From assembly GCF_027579695.1 (NCBI RefSeq), contig NC_083575.1:33206382-33270381 (forward strand): a DNA stretch of 64,000 nucleotides. The letters run 5' to 3'. Positions 43,774-55,833 of this stretch are shown in pieces. The position numbers and the translations under genes are program-made. The notes under the pieces are model-generated. The model worked only from the letters and a program-made list of their open reading frames with translations, did no database searches and was not told the origin of the DNA. The first letter of the stretch is position 1. Each line of letters opens with the position of its first letter. This DNA comes from Neoarius graeffei (Eukaryota > Chordata > Actinopteri > Siluriformes > Ariidae).

Positions 43774-44186
43774 TCTCAGGTACGAGGGGTAGGCGGATAC
43801 AAGTGCAGAAGCAGTATAAATAATAACAGTGAAGTTTATTTACAGTGAGCAAATACACACAGGCAAACAATCCAAAACGGCAGACTAGATCAAAAACGTG
43901 AGACAAGCAAAGGGTCGGGCGAGGCGCAAACAGGAAATCAGAGGCAAAGCGAGAACAGAAACGAAAAATAGACACAGAAATCAGAAACCCGGGTAGAAAG
44001 CCTCGATAATGCGCACTGACGTGTCGTAATACTTCACAGTGATCATGTAGCAGCACAGTCCTAAAATAGGTGCACACATACTGTAGCTCCTTAATTAAGT
44101 TCAGGTACGCATCGTTAACAGCACGCGTGCTGTAGCCCGCTCGAGGCGCGCCTTCAGGTGCACGCGCCGCAGCACGCAGGACTGAC
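43774..44186. mobile_element. LTR-like insert in the Tc1 element, about 413 bp
   Basis: Flanked by aggttg at 43,768-43,773 and 44,187-44,192. The insert begins tctcaggtacgagggg and ends gcaggactgac; with the flanks it can also be read as tg..ca. It is GC-richer and full of CpG (ggcgcgcc, cacgcgccgcagcacgc near 44,150). No ORF of its own. A solo LTR in reverse orientation is the best guess, but the 6-bp flank repeat is longer than the usual 5. Confidence 0.55.
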
Positions 44187-44403
44187 AGGTTGAAACTGAA
44201 ATTAAAACTGAAAACAATGATTTGTAAATAATATTTGTCCTGTACTGCATTCAAAACAACAGCAGCAGATTATCTGATGTTTTAACTCGTGAATTTTATT
44301 TTATTTTTTTTCAAAATGAACACATTTCTATTTTGATTTTGCAACCCATTTGAAAAAAGTTGGGGCAGTAAAGCATTTACCACTTTGTAATGTTGCCATT
44401 CCT

Positions 44404-44880
44404 TCACACAACACTTGAAAGATGTTTAGGGACTGAAGATACCAAGGGATGAAGTGTTTCTGGTGTTATTTTGTCCCATTCTTCCTGCAAACAGGTCTTA
44501 AAGTGTACAATAAGGTCGTTGAGGTCACATTTTTTTGTTTCAAAATTCACCACACATTCTCTATTTGGGACAGAAGGGACAGACACCATCTCTTTCTGTG
44601 GCCATGCCTTTGTAATGTGTGCAAAATGTGGTTTTGTATTGTCTCGTTGAAATATCCCTGGAAAAGGTGTCATCTTGAAGGCAGCATATGTTGCTCCAAA
44701 ATCTCAGTACATTTTTCTGCATTAATGCAGCCATCACAGAAGTGGAACTTACCTTTGCCAAGGGCACTGACACAACTCCATACTATGCCAAACCCTGGCT
44801 TTTAGACTTTTTGCTGGTAACAGTCTGAATAGTCCTTTTCATCTTTGGTCCGGAGCACACGTCATCCAATACTGATTCAT
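44404..44880 (-). pseudogene. Tc1-like transposase remnant
   Basis: Minus-strand pieces: VLRFWSNICCLQ near 44,710-44,670, FQRDNTKPHFAHITKAW near 44,650-44,600 (second catalytic Asp block), and EEWDKITPETLHPLVSSVPK near 44,490-44,430, which is the C-terminal block of Tc1 transposases. An upstream SDES-like block lies near 44,880. Frames shift between blocks and the Glu motif is lost, so it is dead. Confidence 0.7.
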
Positions 44881-45868
44881 CTGACCACAATACATGTTTC
44901 TACTGTGTGATGGTCCATTTTAGATGGCTCTGAGCCCAGAGAAATCAACAAAATTTCTGGACACAGTTACCATAAAGCTTCTGTTTTGCACAATAAAGTT
45001 TTTTTTTCCTTGAATTTGTGGATGTAACTCCATATTGTGCTTGACAAAAGTTTGCCAAAGTAATCCTGAGCCTATGTGATTGTATCAGCTATAAATGAAT
45101 GACGGTTCTTGATGCAGTGCCATGTGAGGGATTGGAGATCACAGGTGTTCAGCTTCATCTTGTGCCCTTGCTGTTTACACACAAAAATTCCTCCAGATTC
45201 CTTGAATCATTTAGTGATATTAGGCACCATAGAGGGCGAAATATCCAAATCCCTTCCTATCTTTCTTTGATGAATATTATTTTTAAACATTTAAATAATG
45301 TTCTCATGCATTTTTTGACAAACTGGAGATTCTTGGTCCATCTTTGCTCCTCAAAGACTAGGCCATTCCTGGATACTGATTTTGTACCAAACCATGATTA
45401 CGATTATCTGTTGACATCACCTGTTTCGAATCACATCATTATTTAATTGTTTTACTTCATTACTAGTCCTAAATTGCCCCATCCCAACTTTTTTTGGAAT
45501 GTGTTGCAGGCCTCAAACACAGGAATAGATGTATATTAACAAATGAAATGAAGTTGACTGGACAAAAATGAAATACTGTATATTGAGTTCATGCTGTCTG
45601 CAATAAAATATAAGTCAAAGTAAATTTAGAAATCACTGCTTTCGTTTTTTATTTACATTTGCCATGATGTCCTAACTTTTTCTGATTTGGGGTTGTAACT
45701 ACTTTGACAAAATATCTTAAATTTCACATTACAATTTATGATCTATGGTTTAGGATGTTGCCAGATTGTTGTGGATGGTTTTTTAAATAGTTCGATATCC
45801 ATGGATACAAAAATGGCAGCTTGCTACTTGGTGCACAGACTTCTGGGAAGGGTGAGCTGGCCCCTTTA

Positions 45869-45871
<3 letters not shown>

Positions 45872-45924
<53 letters not shown>
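45872..45924. repeat. (GT)n microsatellite
   Basis: About 26 uninterrupted gt units, then gtattcacaag. A long perfect tract implies high length polymorphism. Confidence 0.97.
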
Positions 45925-45925
<1 letters not shown>

Positions 45926-46556
45926 TCACAAGTGTGGTTATGTGCAGATGTTATATAAGGAGAAAAACAGAAGCTGAAGGAAGTTACTTATGAACAGCCC
46001 TGATGGTAGCTGTGCCAATTATCATTGAGTCTGGTCTGGTCACAGGCTCTAGCTTGTGACTTTTAATCACATGGCAAACATGGAGGCTCTGGGAAGGGCT
46101 AATTTATGGGAGAAAGGCCTGAGATCAGTCTTCTGTGTGGTGGGAATATTTGGCTTCTCTTCTGCACCTGGATGTGCTCATTCTCTAACTGTATCATCCA
46201 GTCTGTCAACCTCATGCATACTTCATGCATATGTCAGAAGCAGACCCACCTCTAAATATACAACACTGACTTGTGTATTTATGCATGTGTGACTGATGCT
46301 GTTTTTATTGTTGGAGGCATGATGCATGTGTTTCTTCAAGTTTTTGGTTTAGAAATTAATGTGTGAGAGATGCTGAAAAGGGCATTATTGTCATGGGAAA
46401 TTACCAAGGTTTTCAAGACTCTACTAATACTCATGTATGTATCAAACATACATGAGATTTAGCCTGCAGGTCAGACTGTGGCTGGTACCTTACAAATCAT
46501 TGCATACTATTTAAAAAAAATTTCATAATACTTTATAATGTGCTAAGGTATTCTAC

Positions 46557-46608
46557 ATACATACATACATACATACATACATACATACATACATACATAC
46601 ATACATAC
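46557..46608. repeat. (CATA)n microsatellite
   Basis: About 13 cata units followed by aataaatgaatgaatgaatg, so a second, shorter tetranucleotide run (ATGA) adjoins it. Confidence 0.97.
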
Positions 46609-49600
46609 AAATAAATGAATGAATGAATGTCCCTCTTCTGTAAAGCAGAATGTGGAAGTAGCATTCAGATTGAGTACTCTCCCAGGGGGTGGAATAGTAG
46701 AGTAGTTCAACTGTAGCCCAAAAAGACTCTTAAATCATGTCTGCTTACCAGACAATTCCTCTTTAGGTAGCAGAACACAGCATTTGATTTATGAAAACTC
46801 TTTCCCTCAATTTGTCAAGGAATGTATAATGCAATTTTTTTTTAATTTGCATATTCCAGGCCCAGTTTGTTCATGCTTGTTTTTAATGCACGCATGTACA
46901 CAAATGTCAATGTAGACATCAGTGACACAGGTCAACCCAGCAGCCCTTTCAATAATTAATCATAATCAACATATAGCATTCTATGCTGCTTGATTACCAA
47001 TGGTATTTAAACATTTAAATATATACTCTGATTTTGTGTACAATGTGTGTGCATGATTTGTGACTGTGTGTGTTTTATATTTATGTGCTAGCTAAGACAC
47101 AAATGTTATGAAGGCAGTGATATTAGTGCAGCCATCCTCCAGTGGCAGGGTAAAGATTGATGTAGTTTATTTGTTGGAATGGGCAGTAAAAAGTCTCTCT
47201 GGTAGTGATTGCCTGAACATCATGGTGCTCATATCTCTGACTCAGAGATGCAGTAAAATTCAGGAAGCACTTGCAGGGATGAGTACTGATCTCACCCTCC
47301 TTTCATTACCACAGTGGCCAAACAAAAATATATTATGCCTAAATGCTCCACTACACACACCTGTAATACCAATGCAACCTTTACACCATCCCTCCTGAGC
47401 ATGCCTGACATTTTGTACTGCCACATGCATATAGAAACACCTCACTCACACCTCACATGCTAACATGACCACCAGTTTAAAAAAATATATATAAGACTAA
47501 AAACAGATTTATAGCATTTATTCATTCATTGTTAGTTGTGCTTTTGTTTAGATTTTATTATCATTATTGTATAGTCTCATCTCATTATCTCTAGCCGCTT
47601 AAATGTAGCAAAACTCTGATACAGAAAATATGAGTGGTAATATGTCAAATAAAGTATATGTTTTTTGTTTGTTTGTTTGTTTGTTTGTTTGTTTTCTTCT
47701 CTGATAATATATGGGTTATTTGCCAACAGACTCAGTTAGTACAGCCTGGACTTTTGTATCTCTTAATATTGCGTGGAACTCATATAGGGGATAGGCAGGA
47801 ACCCAGAGGCATTCTTCTTTGGGGCGTACTTCACCATGTCAGAGAGCCCACAATTGACTGCCACTACTTGACAAAAGTAGCACAAGGTTAAGGCTTCCTT
47901 TCACCCCCAACACTGTCCCATTAAAATGCCCACAATTTGTTCACTTGAAGTAATCAAGTTTATGTTCATCTTCTGCTAATATGGTGTAAATTCAAATATA
48001 GGAAGATTAAAATCCAAAGCCAGTAGGGAATATCATGCAAAGATCACAGTGGCTAGATCATAATATGAAGAATATGACAGTGCAATTCAGGTGTTCTTGA
48101 GATGGTGGGAACATCTAGGCCAGTGGCTACAGGGGTGCTACATTATGGCCTGAGGGTCAGAGGATCAATCAGCCTCCATGGCAGCACTGTAGCATTGTTA
48201 GCCCCTAATCTCCTCTGAGTTAAACCAGATAGTGGCTAGAGTTGATTGCAGGAGCCCACTCTCAGGGATCCATCTTATGGAGACACAATTCAATTATTCC
48301 TTTACTCAGCTGCCAGAATTAAGTTACAGTGGGACATAATGCAGTTCCAGAGACTGGTCCAGTCCTGAAAAAGCCATTGGAATGGCATGTCCCTGTGCCA
48401 AAGTTAGTGTAGCAAAGGCCCTTTATTTCGGCACACCGATGAGTTAGAAAACCCCAAAATGGAAAATTAGAGGACCCCTTTCAATTTGGAATGAGATTTG
48501 AGTTTGAGAGCAAGGCTAAATGAGGATTTTTCCCTGCATGCTGCATTGATTTCTGCATGTCCAGTAAATGGCGACATGGATCTGAGGGTTTGGGTTCTGC
48601 ACCAATCAAAAGGAAACATGAGAAGTTTTCTGGCCAGAGCATCTATTGGATGTTGGGTTGGGACAGCAAACATAGATCTGATGAATTTCAGGAAATAGGA
48701 TGCATACAAGGACACTATCTTATTCATTCTGAAGATTCATCAAATGAAGCTGGGTTCAAGGTTGGCTGTGATATTGTGTGTATGTGCTTTGAGAGCTGCT
48801 CTAAACACAGTGGAACATTTGAGCAGGGCACATGGAATAGATCATGGAAAATTAATGGAACACCCAGCTTTTTTTATCTCCTTATAGATTAACATTTGAA
48901 AAAAGGGGTGTTTCCTTTAAATACACACAAACATGTATTTGTGCAGCCCTCTGGATTCTACACAGCAAGATTTCTTTTGGGCAGTCATAAACCATGACAG
49001 AATGTAAAAGATTATCATGATAAATAAATGATAAGGATAAATAAATGTCCCATGAGGTTTCTGTGAATTCAGACTGGGCTCAGGATCACCTCTGTATGGT
49101 TCATAGATAGAGTCTGTACACAGTCACTCTGAATAATAGATCTTTGGGCCATAAATGTCAGCTCTTTAAATCACGGCTGAAGCGCAGTGCCTGGACTCCA
49201 AGTGCTTCATCACTACTTAAACTACAGCCTCCCATTTATTATGTGTATGTTTATAAATCACTAAGGAGACCCAGCATTCCTCCTACAAGTAAAAAAAAAA
49301 GGAGAGGGCAGGAATGTGATGGGTGAATGGGAGGAGAGAAGAGGGATGTAAAATTGGGAGGAGATGGAAGGGTTTGGGGGCTGAATGTTACAGGCAGTGT
49401 GAGAGGCTGCAGGAGAGAAAGATAAAAACAGCGAATACTGGCTGGTGCCATGTGCACCACATGGTAGGGACTTATTGAGCTTCACATTCAGGGAGTACAG
49501 CAGAGATATACTGTTCTTCTTCTCAAAGAGCTATGTTTCTCTTGCTCCTTCTCTTAGTTCAAAAACCTCATACAAGTTGAACAGATTATATTACCTGATA

Positions 49601-49735
49601 ACAGATCAACGCAAGTAGATCTTTACATCAGGTTACACTCTACACTTGTTAATGGTTTCTTAGAGCATCCCCCTCCAAGACTTTAAATAGTAGTGTCAGG
49701 TCTTGGTTCATATTAACATATACAACTTAGTATAA

Positions 49736-50982
49736 TGGCCCTTTTCCACTACCCTTTTTCAGCTCGCTTCAGCTCACTTCAGCCCGACACGGCTCGCGTT
49801 TCGACTACCAAAAACCAGCACGACTCAGCTCGTTTCAGCCCTGCTTAGCCCCTAAAACTCGCACCGTTTTGGAGTGGGGCTGAAGCGAGCCAAAGCGAGC
49901 CGACTGAGGCTGGAGGCGTGAGCAGACACTCCCCTGTGCACTGATTGGTGAGGAGGAGTGTCCTCACATGCCCACACACGCCCCGCGAGCGTGCTGGGAT
50001 CTGTAAACACCGCAAACCCGGAAGAAGAATAATTACGAATTACGAGAATTTCTGAAGCCTTATGCGCCTCGCCTCATCTATACGCTCTTGCCAGTATCTG
50101 TTGGCGTTGTCGGTGACAACAAGCCACAGCACCAAGACCAGCAACACTAACGACTCCATGTCCTCCATGTTTATTGTTTACTATTCGGGTCGTGAGACTA
50201 CCGCTTAAAAGCTCACTGAATCAGTGACACAGAGCATCGTGCACGAGTTCACGGAGCGCAAGGCTCGCCGTATGCCCTTCAAATAATGCGCGCAGTAGGC
50301 TATTGATGTTTTATTATGAGCCATGTACAGTATGTCGCCTAATGTTTTTTTTGTTTCTGAGTTACATGTTCGTTTGAAGGACTTAATGTACAAAATAACA
50401 TAGTTGCACCCCATAGTGTTGAAATTGGTAAACACAGTGCATTCAGTGAGGTTTGCACCGCCCTCCTTTTATTTCTGCCTCTTCCTGTCACCACTCTGAG
50501 CGCTCATTCGTATGCCCTTCAAATAATGCGCGCAGTAGGCTATTGATGTTTTATTATGAGCCATGTACAGTATCCTAATGTTTTTTGTTTCTGAGTTACA
50601 TGTTCGTTTGAAGGACTTGATGTACTAAATAACATAGTTGCACCCGGTAGTGTTGAAATTGGTAATCACCGCAGTTGCGGACATTTTGTAGCCTAAAATG
50701 ATGTTATGATAAGCTTTAATAAAGGGCCCGGTCATTTGCCCCGCCCCCGGCCCGGCTCTGACTTGTTCCGCCACTGTCACTGATGTCACTGTTTGCGCTG
50801 CTTAACGACATCACGTGACGTCCACCCACTTTCGCTAACTCCACCCAATGTGTCCACCCACTTCCAGCCAGCACGGTTCAGCGCGGTTGTAGTCGAAATG
50901 CAACTTCAATAGCCCCGCTCAGCTCGACTCAGCTCGACTCGGCACGGCACGGCTCAGCCGCGTTTGTAGTGGAAAAGCGGCA
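49736..50982. mobile_element. Non-autonomous DNA transposon with TAA duplication, 1.25 kb
   Basis: It begins tggcccttttccactac and ends gtagtggaaaagcggca, inverted repeats, with taa on both sides (49,733-49,735 and 50,983-50,985). That is the PIF/Harbinger pattern. The arms carry clusters of cagctcg/cagctcac motifs (49,758-49,920 and 50,920-50,965). Inside there is a 240-bp-period tandem duplication (starts at 50,271 and 50,511). No transposase ORF. Confidence 0.82.
50271..50680. repeat. Internal tandem duplication, 240-bp period
   Basis: Copies start with tatgcccttcaaataatgcg at 50,271 and 50,511 and continue through gttgcacccc/gttgcacccg and agtgttgaaattggtaa; small differences include a missing gtcgc in the second copy. 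Confidence 0.9.
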
Positions 50983-50985
50983 TAA

Positions 50986-52045
50986 GGTACAGACTTTATG
51001 CAGCAGTAAGACAATACTCATTTCACCCCTCTTGTAAAAGAAGTGCCATTCCTTCCTAACTGTTGTTTCTTTTACAGGTTTTCTTCATCTTTGGTGTGAG
51101 CTTGTTCAGACCTCACTAGAACCATCTTCAGAGAGGCAGGTGGTGCAAGTGTTATATATTAATTTTTTTTTAATACACATTTTGAGGTTTGAAACTAACA
51201 CACCCCTTGAAGAGTTGGTTTTGCATGGAAATGTTTGGCCTCTTTAAGCCACTGCAGGATCAGACAGAGCATCTATATGTGAATGTGGTCGTTCTTAATC
51301 TCTACACTTCACTTATGGACTGGATCCAGGGACATTCAGAGTACTAAATTTGCATAGATTAAAAGCTGCCAGCTTTCTCTCTCTTGCTCATGATTAGAAA
51401 AGATGCTGAGCAATGGCACTCCTGAGTCCGGCTGGATGTAAGAGAGTATCGTTTACACACTATCATTTTGCTAGATCCAACTTTATCACTGTCACACATC
51501 AGTCTTAACACAATGGTGCTGGCTCTAAATGCACACACTAGCTACCATATATATCATGATCATGTGCAACTGTTCCAAAAAAAAAAAAAATGTAAATCGG
51601 CACAAAAAAGTTGCTATAAGGTCAGAAAATATAGAGTGATACTCTACTCTTTCAGTTGCTGGAAATTTATTAATGCAAATCATGGCATCATAGCATTATA
51701 TTCTGATGGAAGGAAATTAGATAAAAAAAGATTAGGTGCACCCGCAACCCTACACAGGATAAACAGTGATGGATGGATGGATGGATGGATGGATGGAGAT
51801 TAGGTGCAAGATGGAAATGACCATTGTTGGGAGGATCTAAAGATTAGGTTTGTTCTGTGCTAGAACATGTTGTACAGAAATTTGCTTAATATACATAGAC
51901 TGCATGTGATTTAAATTGCATTCTTTCAGAATTAAAATGTGCAATGAAATATATTCCACTGTAGGTTGTATTGTCTTTGTATTTGACTACAACCATAGTG
52001 TTGGGTGAAAAGCACAGTGTTAGTGGATTTTAAGTAAGTTAAGCT
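50986..52045. other. No gene seen; (GGAT)n near a LINE/SINE-like tail
   Basis: Apparently unique sequence up to a short repeat tail near 51,735-51,800, where gtgcacccgcaaccctacac precedes a (ggat)n run. The frame at 51,468-51,803 merely reads the tail (MDGWMDGD) and is not a gene. Confidence 0.45.
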
Positions 52046-52139
52046 TTATAGGGTGGTTCTAGATTAAGCTAGTCCTGAATAAACTAAGCTGATTTCCTGA
52101 AGGAAGATTAGAGCTACTCCAGTACTAAATTGAGGTTTA

Positions 52140-53205
52140 AATTAAACCTCAGAGGAGGCTTAATGTCATTTGTTGAAGAAGACACATGGATTACTTGGAG
52201 TATGTCAATGAAGATCAATGAATACCACCAGCTAGTCAAGCTCCTGCTGACAGAAGTAACACATTGCAATGTTTTGATGAAATTAGTTTTCGAGATCATT
52301 TTCAAATGCATAAAGCAAATGCTGTGGAGATTATTTCACTTTTGGAACCCAGGCTTTCATCTGTTACCCACAGAGGATAGGCTATACCAGTTTGTGTGCG
52401 GGTGTTCATAGCTTTACAGTTTTTGGCATGTGGCACTTTGCACAGAGAAACTGGGGATTTATGTGGTATCCATGAACCAACAGCATGTAAAGTCATTCAC
52501 AGAGTATGCATAGCTATTTGTGAATTAAGATGACATTATGTAAACGTCCTTGATGCTACAACCCAAGCTAAATACAAGGTACAATTTTATGAATATGGGG
52601 ACTTCCCAGGAGTCAAAGCCTGTATAGATGAAACCCATATTCCCATAACACATCCCTCTACTCCAGATGCTGAGAAATACAGGAACCACAAGAACTGGTT
52701 TTCCATAAATGTCCAAGGTATATGCACTCCCCAGTTACAGTTTTCAAATATTGCTGCATGTTGAAAAGGTGCAACTCATGATTCCTGGATTTTCCTTAAT
52801 TCATCTCTGTATGCTCAGTTTGAAAGAGGAAATCATAATGGAATATTGCTTGGTGACAGTGGGTGTGCTCAGAAGATTTTTTTTGTTTACACTATACTTG
52901 CACCCAACAACTGAGCAAAAGTGTTACAACCAGGCTCATATGCACACTAGGGCTCTAGTAGAGTGCATATTTGGTGTTTGGAAGAGTCATTTTCAGTGCC
53001 TTTGGAAAACACTTCAATTCAAGCCAGGTAAATGTTACATTGTCATCATTGCAACAGCTGTTTTTCACAACCACCTGAAACAGCATGGATGCCCACATCC
53101 TCCAATACAAGAAGATGACAATCCAGATGTAGCACCATTTACAACAGTCCGCCGGGAAGGACTTGCATACAGAGATGCTTTTGCATTGTGCCAATTTAAA
53201 TAGTC
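52140..53205 (+). pseudogene. HARBI1-like transposase pseudogene, copy 2
   Basis: Readable blocks with shifting frames: GVKACIDETHIPITHPSTP near 52,610 (first catalytic Asp), KNWFSINVQG near 52,690, a GDSG-type block near 52,855, TLYLHPTTEQ near 52,890-52,915, then NQAHMHTRALVECIFGVWK with the Glu near 52,940-52,985, and IVIIATAVFHNHLKQHGCPHPP near 53,040-53,105. The C-terminal 160 codons are open; the N-terminal half is broken by several stops. DDE nuclease of the Harbinger superfamily; inactive. Confidence 0.75.
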
Positions 53206-53394
53206 ATTTTTGACATTATTTACCTTTTCATACTTTTGCTGGGATTAGATATATTCACATGTAACAAGCAAATTAATGTATTTTAACAGTGTATATTTTG
53301 TCTGGTAGATTCAAACAACACCTAAAACATCCAGCATGATTTAATAAAACAATATTTATTTCAGATTCATGCATTGATGTGATATTTGAGACAG

Positions 53395-54272
53395 TTGTGT
53401 TTCTCTCTCTCTCCTTCATCTTCATAATTTTCATTTCATGTTCCTCCTAAAGATACTTTAACTTGTGTTCATGAAATTCAATAGCCAGCCTTTCATGGAT
53501 TGTGACTCATTTGTTCTGGTGATCACTTACTGGCAGATATTGCCACCCTAGTTTCTACCTTGCAACTCTTCAGTTTTGTCCATTTGACTTTCTCCTTGAA
53601 ACAAGAATAGTTCCTATATGATCAAATAAATGCACATTAAATGAGAAATGTTTCACATCAGATGACACAGAAACTAATATGTTTTAAAGGAGAGAAAGAA
53701 AAAGCAAAATGACATGCACTAATATACTCAATGTAGATGTGTGTGATCCCTGTTCTGAACTGTATAGATGGTCATCATCTGGTGCATTCTACAAAGGTTG
53801 TCAGTTCTCCATTATTCCTGTCAGTAAGTCATCCAACTGGTCAGTATATTTATTTGTATGTCTTCCAGCAGTCTTAAACTTCTCTCTTCGGTCTTCTGCA
53901 ACAGGTTTTTTGTTTGTTTGTTTTTTGGGTTTTTTTTAGGTTTATTTTTATATTCTTCCACAAAAGCTGTACTGAATAAATATTGTAATGTCAACCCACT
54001 GATATCACAAAACAGTAATAAAGGTAATAAAGCTGACAAGGTAATAAAGCTGACAATTCTTACCTGAAGTTGTTGTATTGTTTTTATAGATGTTTGTTCA
54101 TTTGCACTGAATTCATTACAGATGGATTTCAATGCCATCCTTTTCTTTGATTCCACTAGCAGATGTGTGCTGTTTATCTTCAATGATGGGGTGGCTTGAG
54201 ACTATTATCTTTAAAAGAGTTTTCTCATGCTCAGTAAAGTTTTTTGATTGCAGTCTCTTTTCTGCTGCCATT
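53395..54272 (-). pseudogene. Myb/SANT-like Harbinger protein, partly readable
   Basis: The first exon on the minus strand starts MAAEKRLQSKNFTEHEKTLL at 54,272. It continues with KRMALKSICNEFSANEQTS and KTIQQLQ, a typical Myb/SANT-like DNA-binding domain (three helices with NF..E, W replaced by L, and the ICNEF block). A splice donor gtaagaat follows QLQ at about 54,064. The C-terminal coiled coil is recognisable but broken near 53,400-53,600 (HERLAIEF-like in antisense). It would guide the transposase to the element ends. Converges with the transposase gene. Confidence 0.6.
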
Positions 54273-54578
54273 GTGAAACAAAATGTGCTCATTCTTCATA
54301 AGAATGTAAGAATGAGTGTAACAATAGTGAAACTTCATAACCAATCAGCACTTATCCTGATCAAGTTCGAGTACCTGTTCTACTTTTTGATAAACTTTGG
54401 AACCAATCAGAACCAGAAACAAAATCAGAGAAACCTTGTTATAACCTCATAGTATTGGAAGATAATCAGCAGATAAAAAGATAAATGAAATTCACCTCGT
54501 GGTTTGCTAAGGGTACTGATTCAATATCAAGTAAGTGGTGTTTATTTAAAGAAAAATTACCTTTTGATTATCACAGCT

Positions 54579-54950
54579 GGGGGCGGCACGGTGGTGTAGT
54601 GGTTAACACTGTTGCCTCACAGCAAGAAGGTCCGGGTTCGAGCCCCATGGCCGGCGAGGGCCTTTCTGTGCGGAGTTTGCAAGTTCTCCCCGTGTCCGCG
54701 TGGGTTTCCTCCGGGTGCTCCGGTTTCCCCCACAGTCCAAAGACATGCAGGTTAGGTTAACTGGTGACTCTAAATTGACTGTAGGTGTGAATGTGAGTGT
54801 GAATGGTTGTCTGTGTCTATGTGTCAGCCCTGTGATGACCTGGTGACTTGTCCAGGGTGTACCCCGCCTTTCGCCCGTAGTCGGCTGGGATAGGCTCCAG
54901 CTTGCCTGCTACCCTGTAGAAGGATAAAGTGGCTAGAGATAATAGATGAG
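54579..54950 (+). mobile_element. tRNA-derived SINE, full length, + strand
   Basis: The best + strand view of the family. Head ggcggcacggtggtgtagtgg with A-box-like tggtgtagtggttaac and B-box-like ggttcgagccc; conserved body; tail ctagagataatagatgag. 12-bp duplication attatcacagct at 54,567-54,578 and 54,951-54,962. Confidence 0.96.
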
Positions 54951-55067
54951 ATTATCACAGCTTTTGTTTGGTCCTTCTGACAGGTCAAATGAAAGGTTTT
55001 GTAAGTTTGTTTGAGCTTTTTGGCAAATATGTTGAAAAGCCGATATCAAACTTCTGCTATTCGCTTT

Positions 55068-55441
55068 CATCTCATCTCATTATCTCTAGCCACTTTATCC
55101 TGTTCTACAGGGTCACAGGCAAGCTGGAGCCTATCCCAGCTGACTACGGGCGAAAGGCAGGGTACACCCTGGACAAGTCGCCAGGTCATCACAGGGCTGA
55201 CACATAGACACAGACAACCATTCACACTCACATTCACACCTACGGTCAATTTAGAGTCACCAGTTAACCTAACCTGCATGTCTTTGGACTGGGGGGGAAA
55301 CCGGAGCACCAGGAGGAAACCCACATGGACACGAGGAGAACATGCAAACTCCGCACAGAAAGGCCCTCGCCAGCCACGGGGCTTGAACCCGGACCTTCTT
55401 GCTGTGAGGCGACAGCGCTAACCACTACACCACCGTGCCAC
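55068..55441 (-). mobile_element. tRNA-derived SINE, full length, - strand
   Basis: Reverse copy with a nearly exact 14-bp duplication ctgctattcgcttt / ctgctatttgcttt at 55,054-55,067 and 55,442-55,455. It lies 117 bases from the + strand copy, forming an inverted SINE pair able to fold in transcripts. Confidence 0.95.
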
Positions 55442-55833
55442 CTGCTATTTGCTTTAATTTTTTTATTTTATTTTTTATTTTAGAGTCTTTACACTACACT
55501 TGTGAAACAAAATGTGCTCATTAGTACTAAATAATGCTTCTAAGAGAATTCATGAACAAGTGCTTTCTTTCTATTTTGAAAATAGATATAGTTCACAGCA
55601 CTGTATTTTGAACAAAATACAGTAAACAAAATTGGTAACCAAAATACAAGCCCTAATGCTGCTCACAGCTTGGTGATGCTTGCAAGAGATGAGGCTAGTA
55701 TAATTGATAACATGTATATATGCTATATTTACTGTATGGACATGGTATCAGAAAACAATTTTATTTATGAGCAGTAGCCACATCTACCCATAGGGTACCT
55801 ATTTTTTTAGAATTCCATCTGTGACTTGGAAAT

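Larger units (their letters stand above)
43735..45696 (-). mobile_element. Tc1-like transposon, decayed, with an LTR-like insert
   Basis: The right end (ttgccatgatgtcctaactttttctgatttggggttgta) is inversely matched by the left sequence around aaagttgggacgg and gaaaacaatgatttgtaaata once the insert at 43,774-44,186 is removed. The transposase remnant is on the minus strand. A second copy in opposite orientation is at about 62,725-63,535. Confidence 0.7.
45697..49732. other. Mostly unique sequence with microsatellites, no gene seen
   Basis: It holds a (GT)n tract (45,872-45,924), a (CATA)n tract (46,557-46,608), a (TTTG)n tract (47,659-47,692) and a 26-bp SINE tail fragment (47,576-47,602, tctcatctcattatctctag). 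The frames at 46,056, 47,108, 47,634 and 48,498 show no domain, start context or splice structure I would defend. The segment 49,140-49,290 looks non-repetitive and could be conserved non-coding DNA. Confidence 0.45.

Noticed and set aside
46557..46608. CRISPR-like array or satellite
   Set aside because: A simple CATA tetranucleotide run with no spacers.
46056..48892. Short ORFs at 46,056, 47,108, 47,634 and 48,498 as possible host exons
   Set aside because: None has a recognisable domain, consistent splice sites or a codon pattern that sets it apart from chance ORFs in AT-rich DNA.
54590..54660. Stand-alone tRNA gene (A and B box visible)
   Set aside because: It is the tRNA-derived head of a SINE, followed by the SINE body and flanked by a target duplication; the cloverleaf is not complete. 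The same holds for every other copy.
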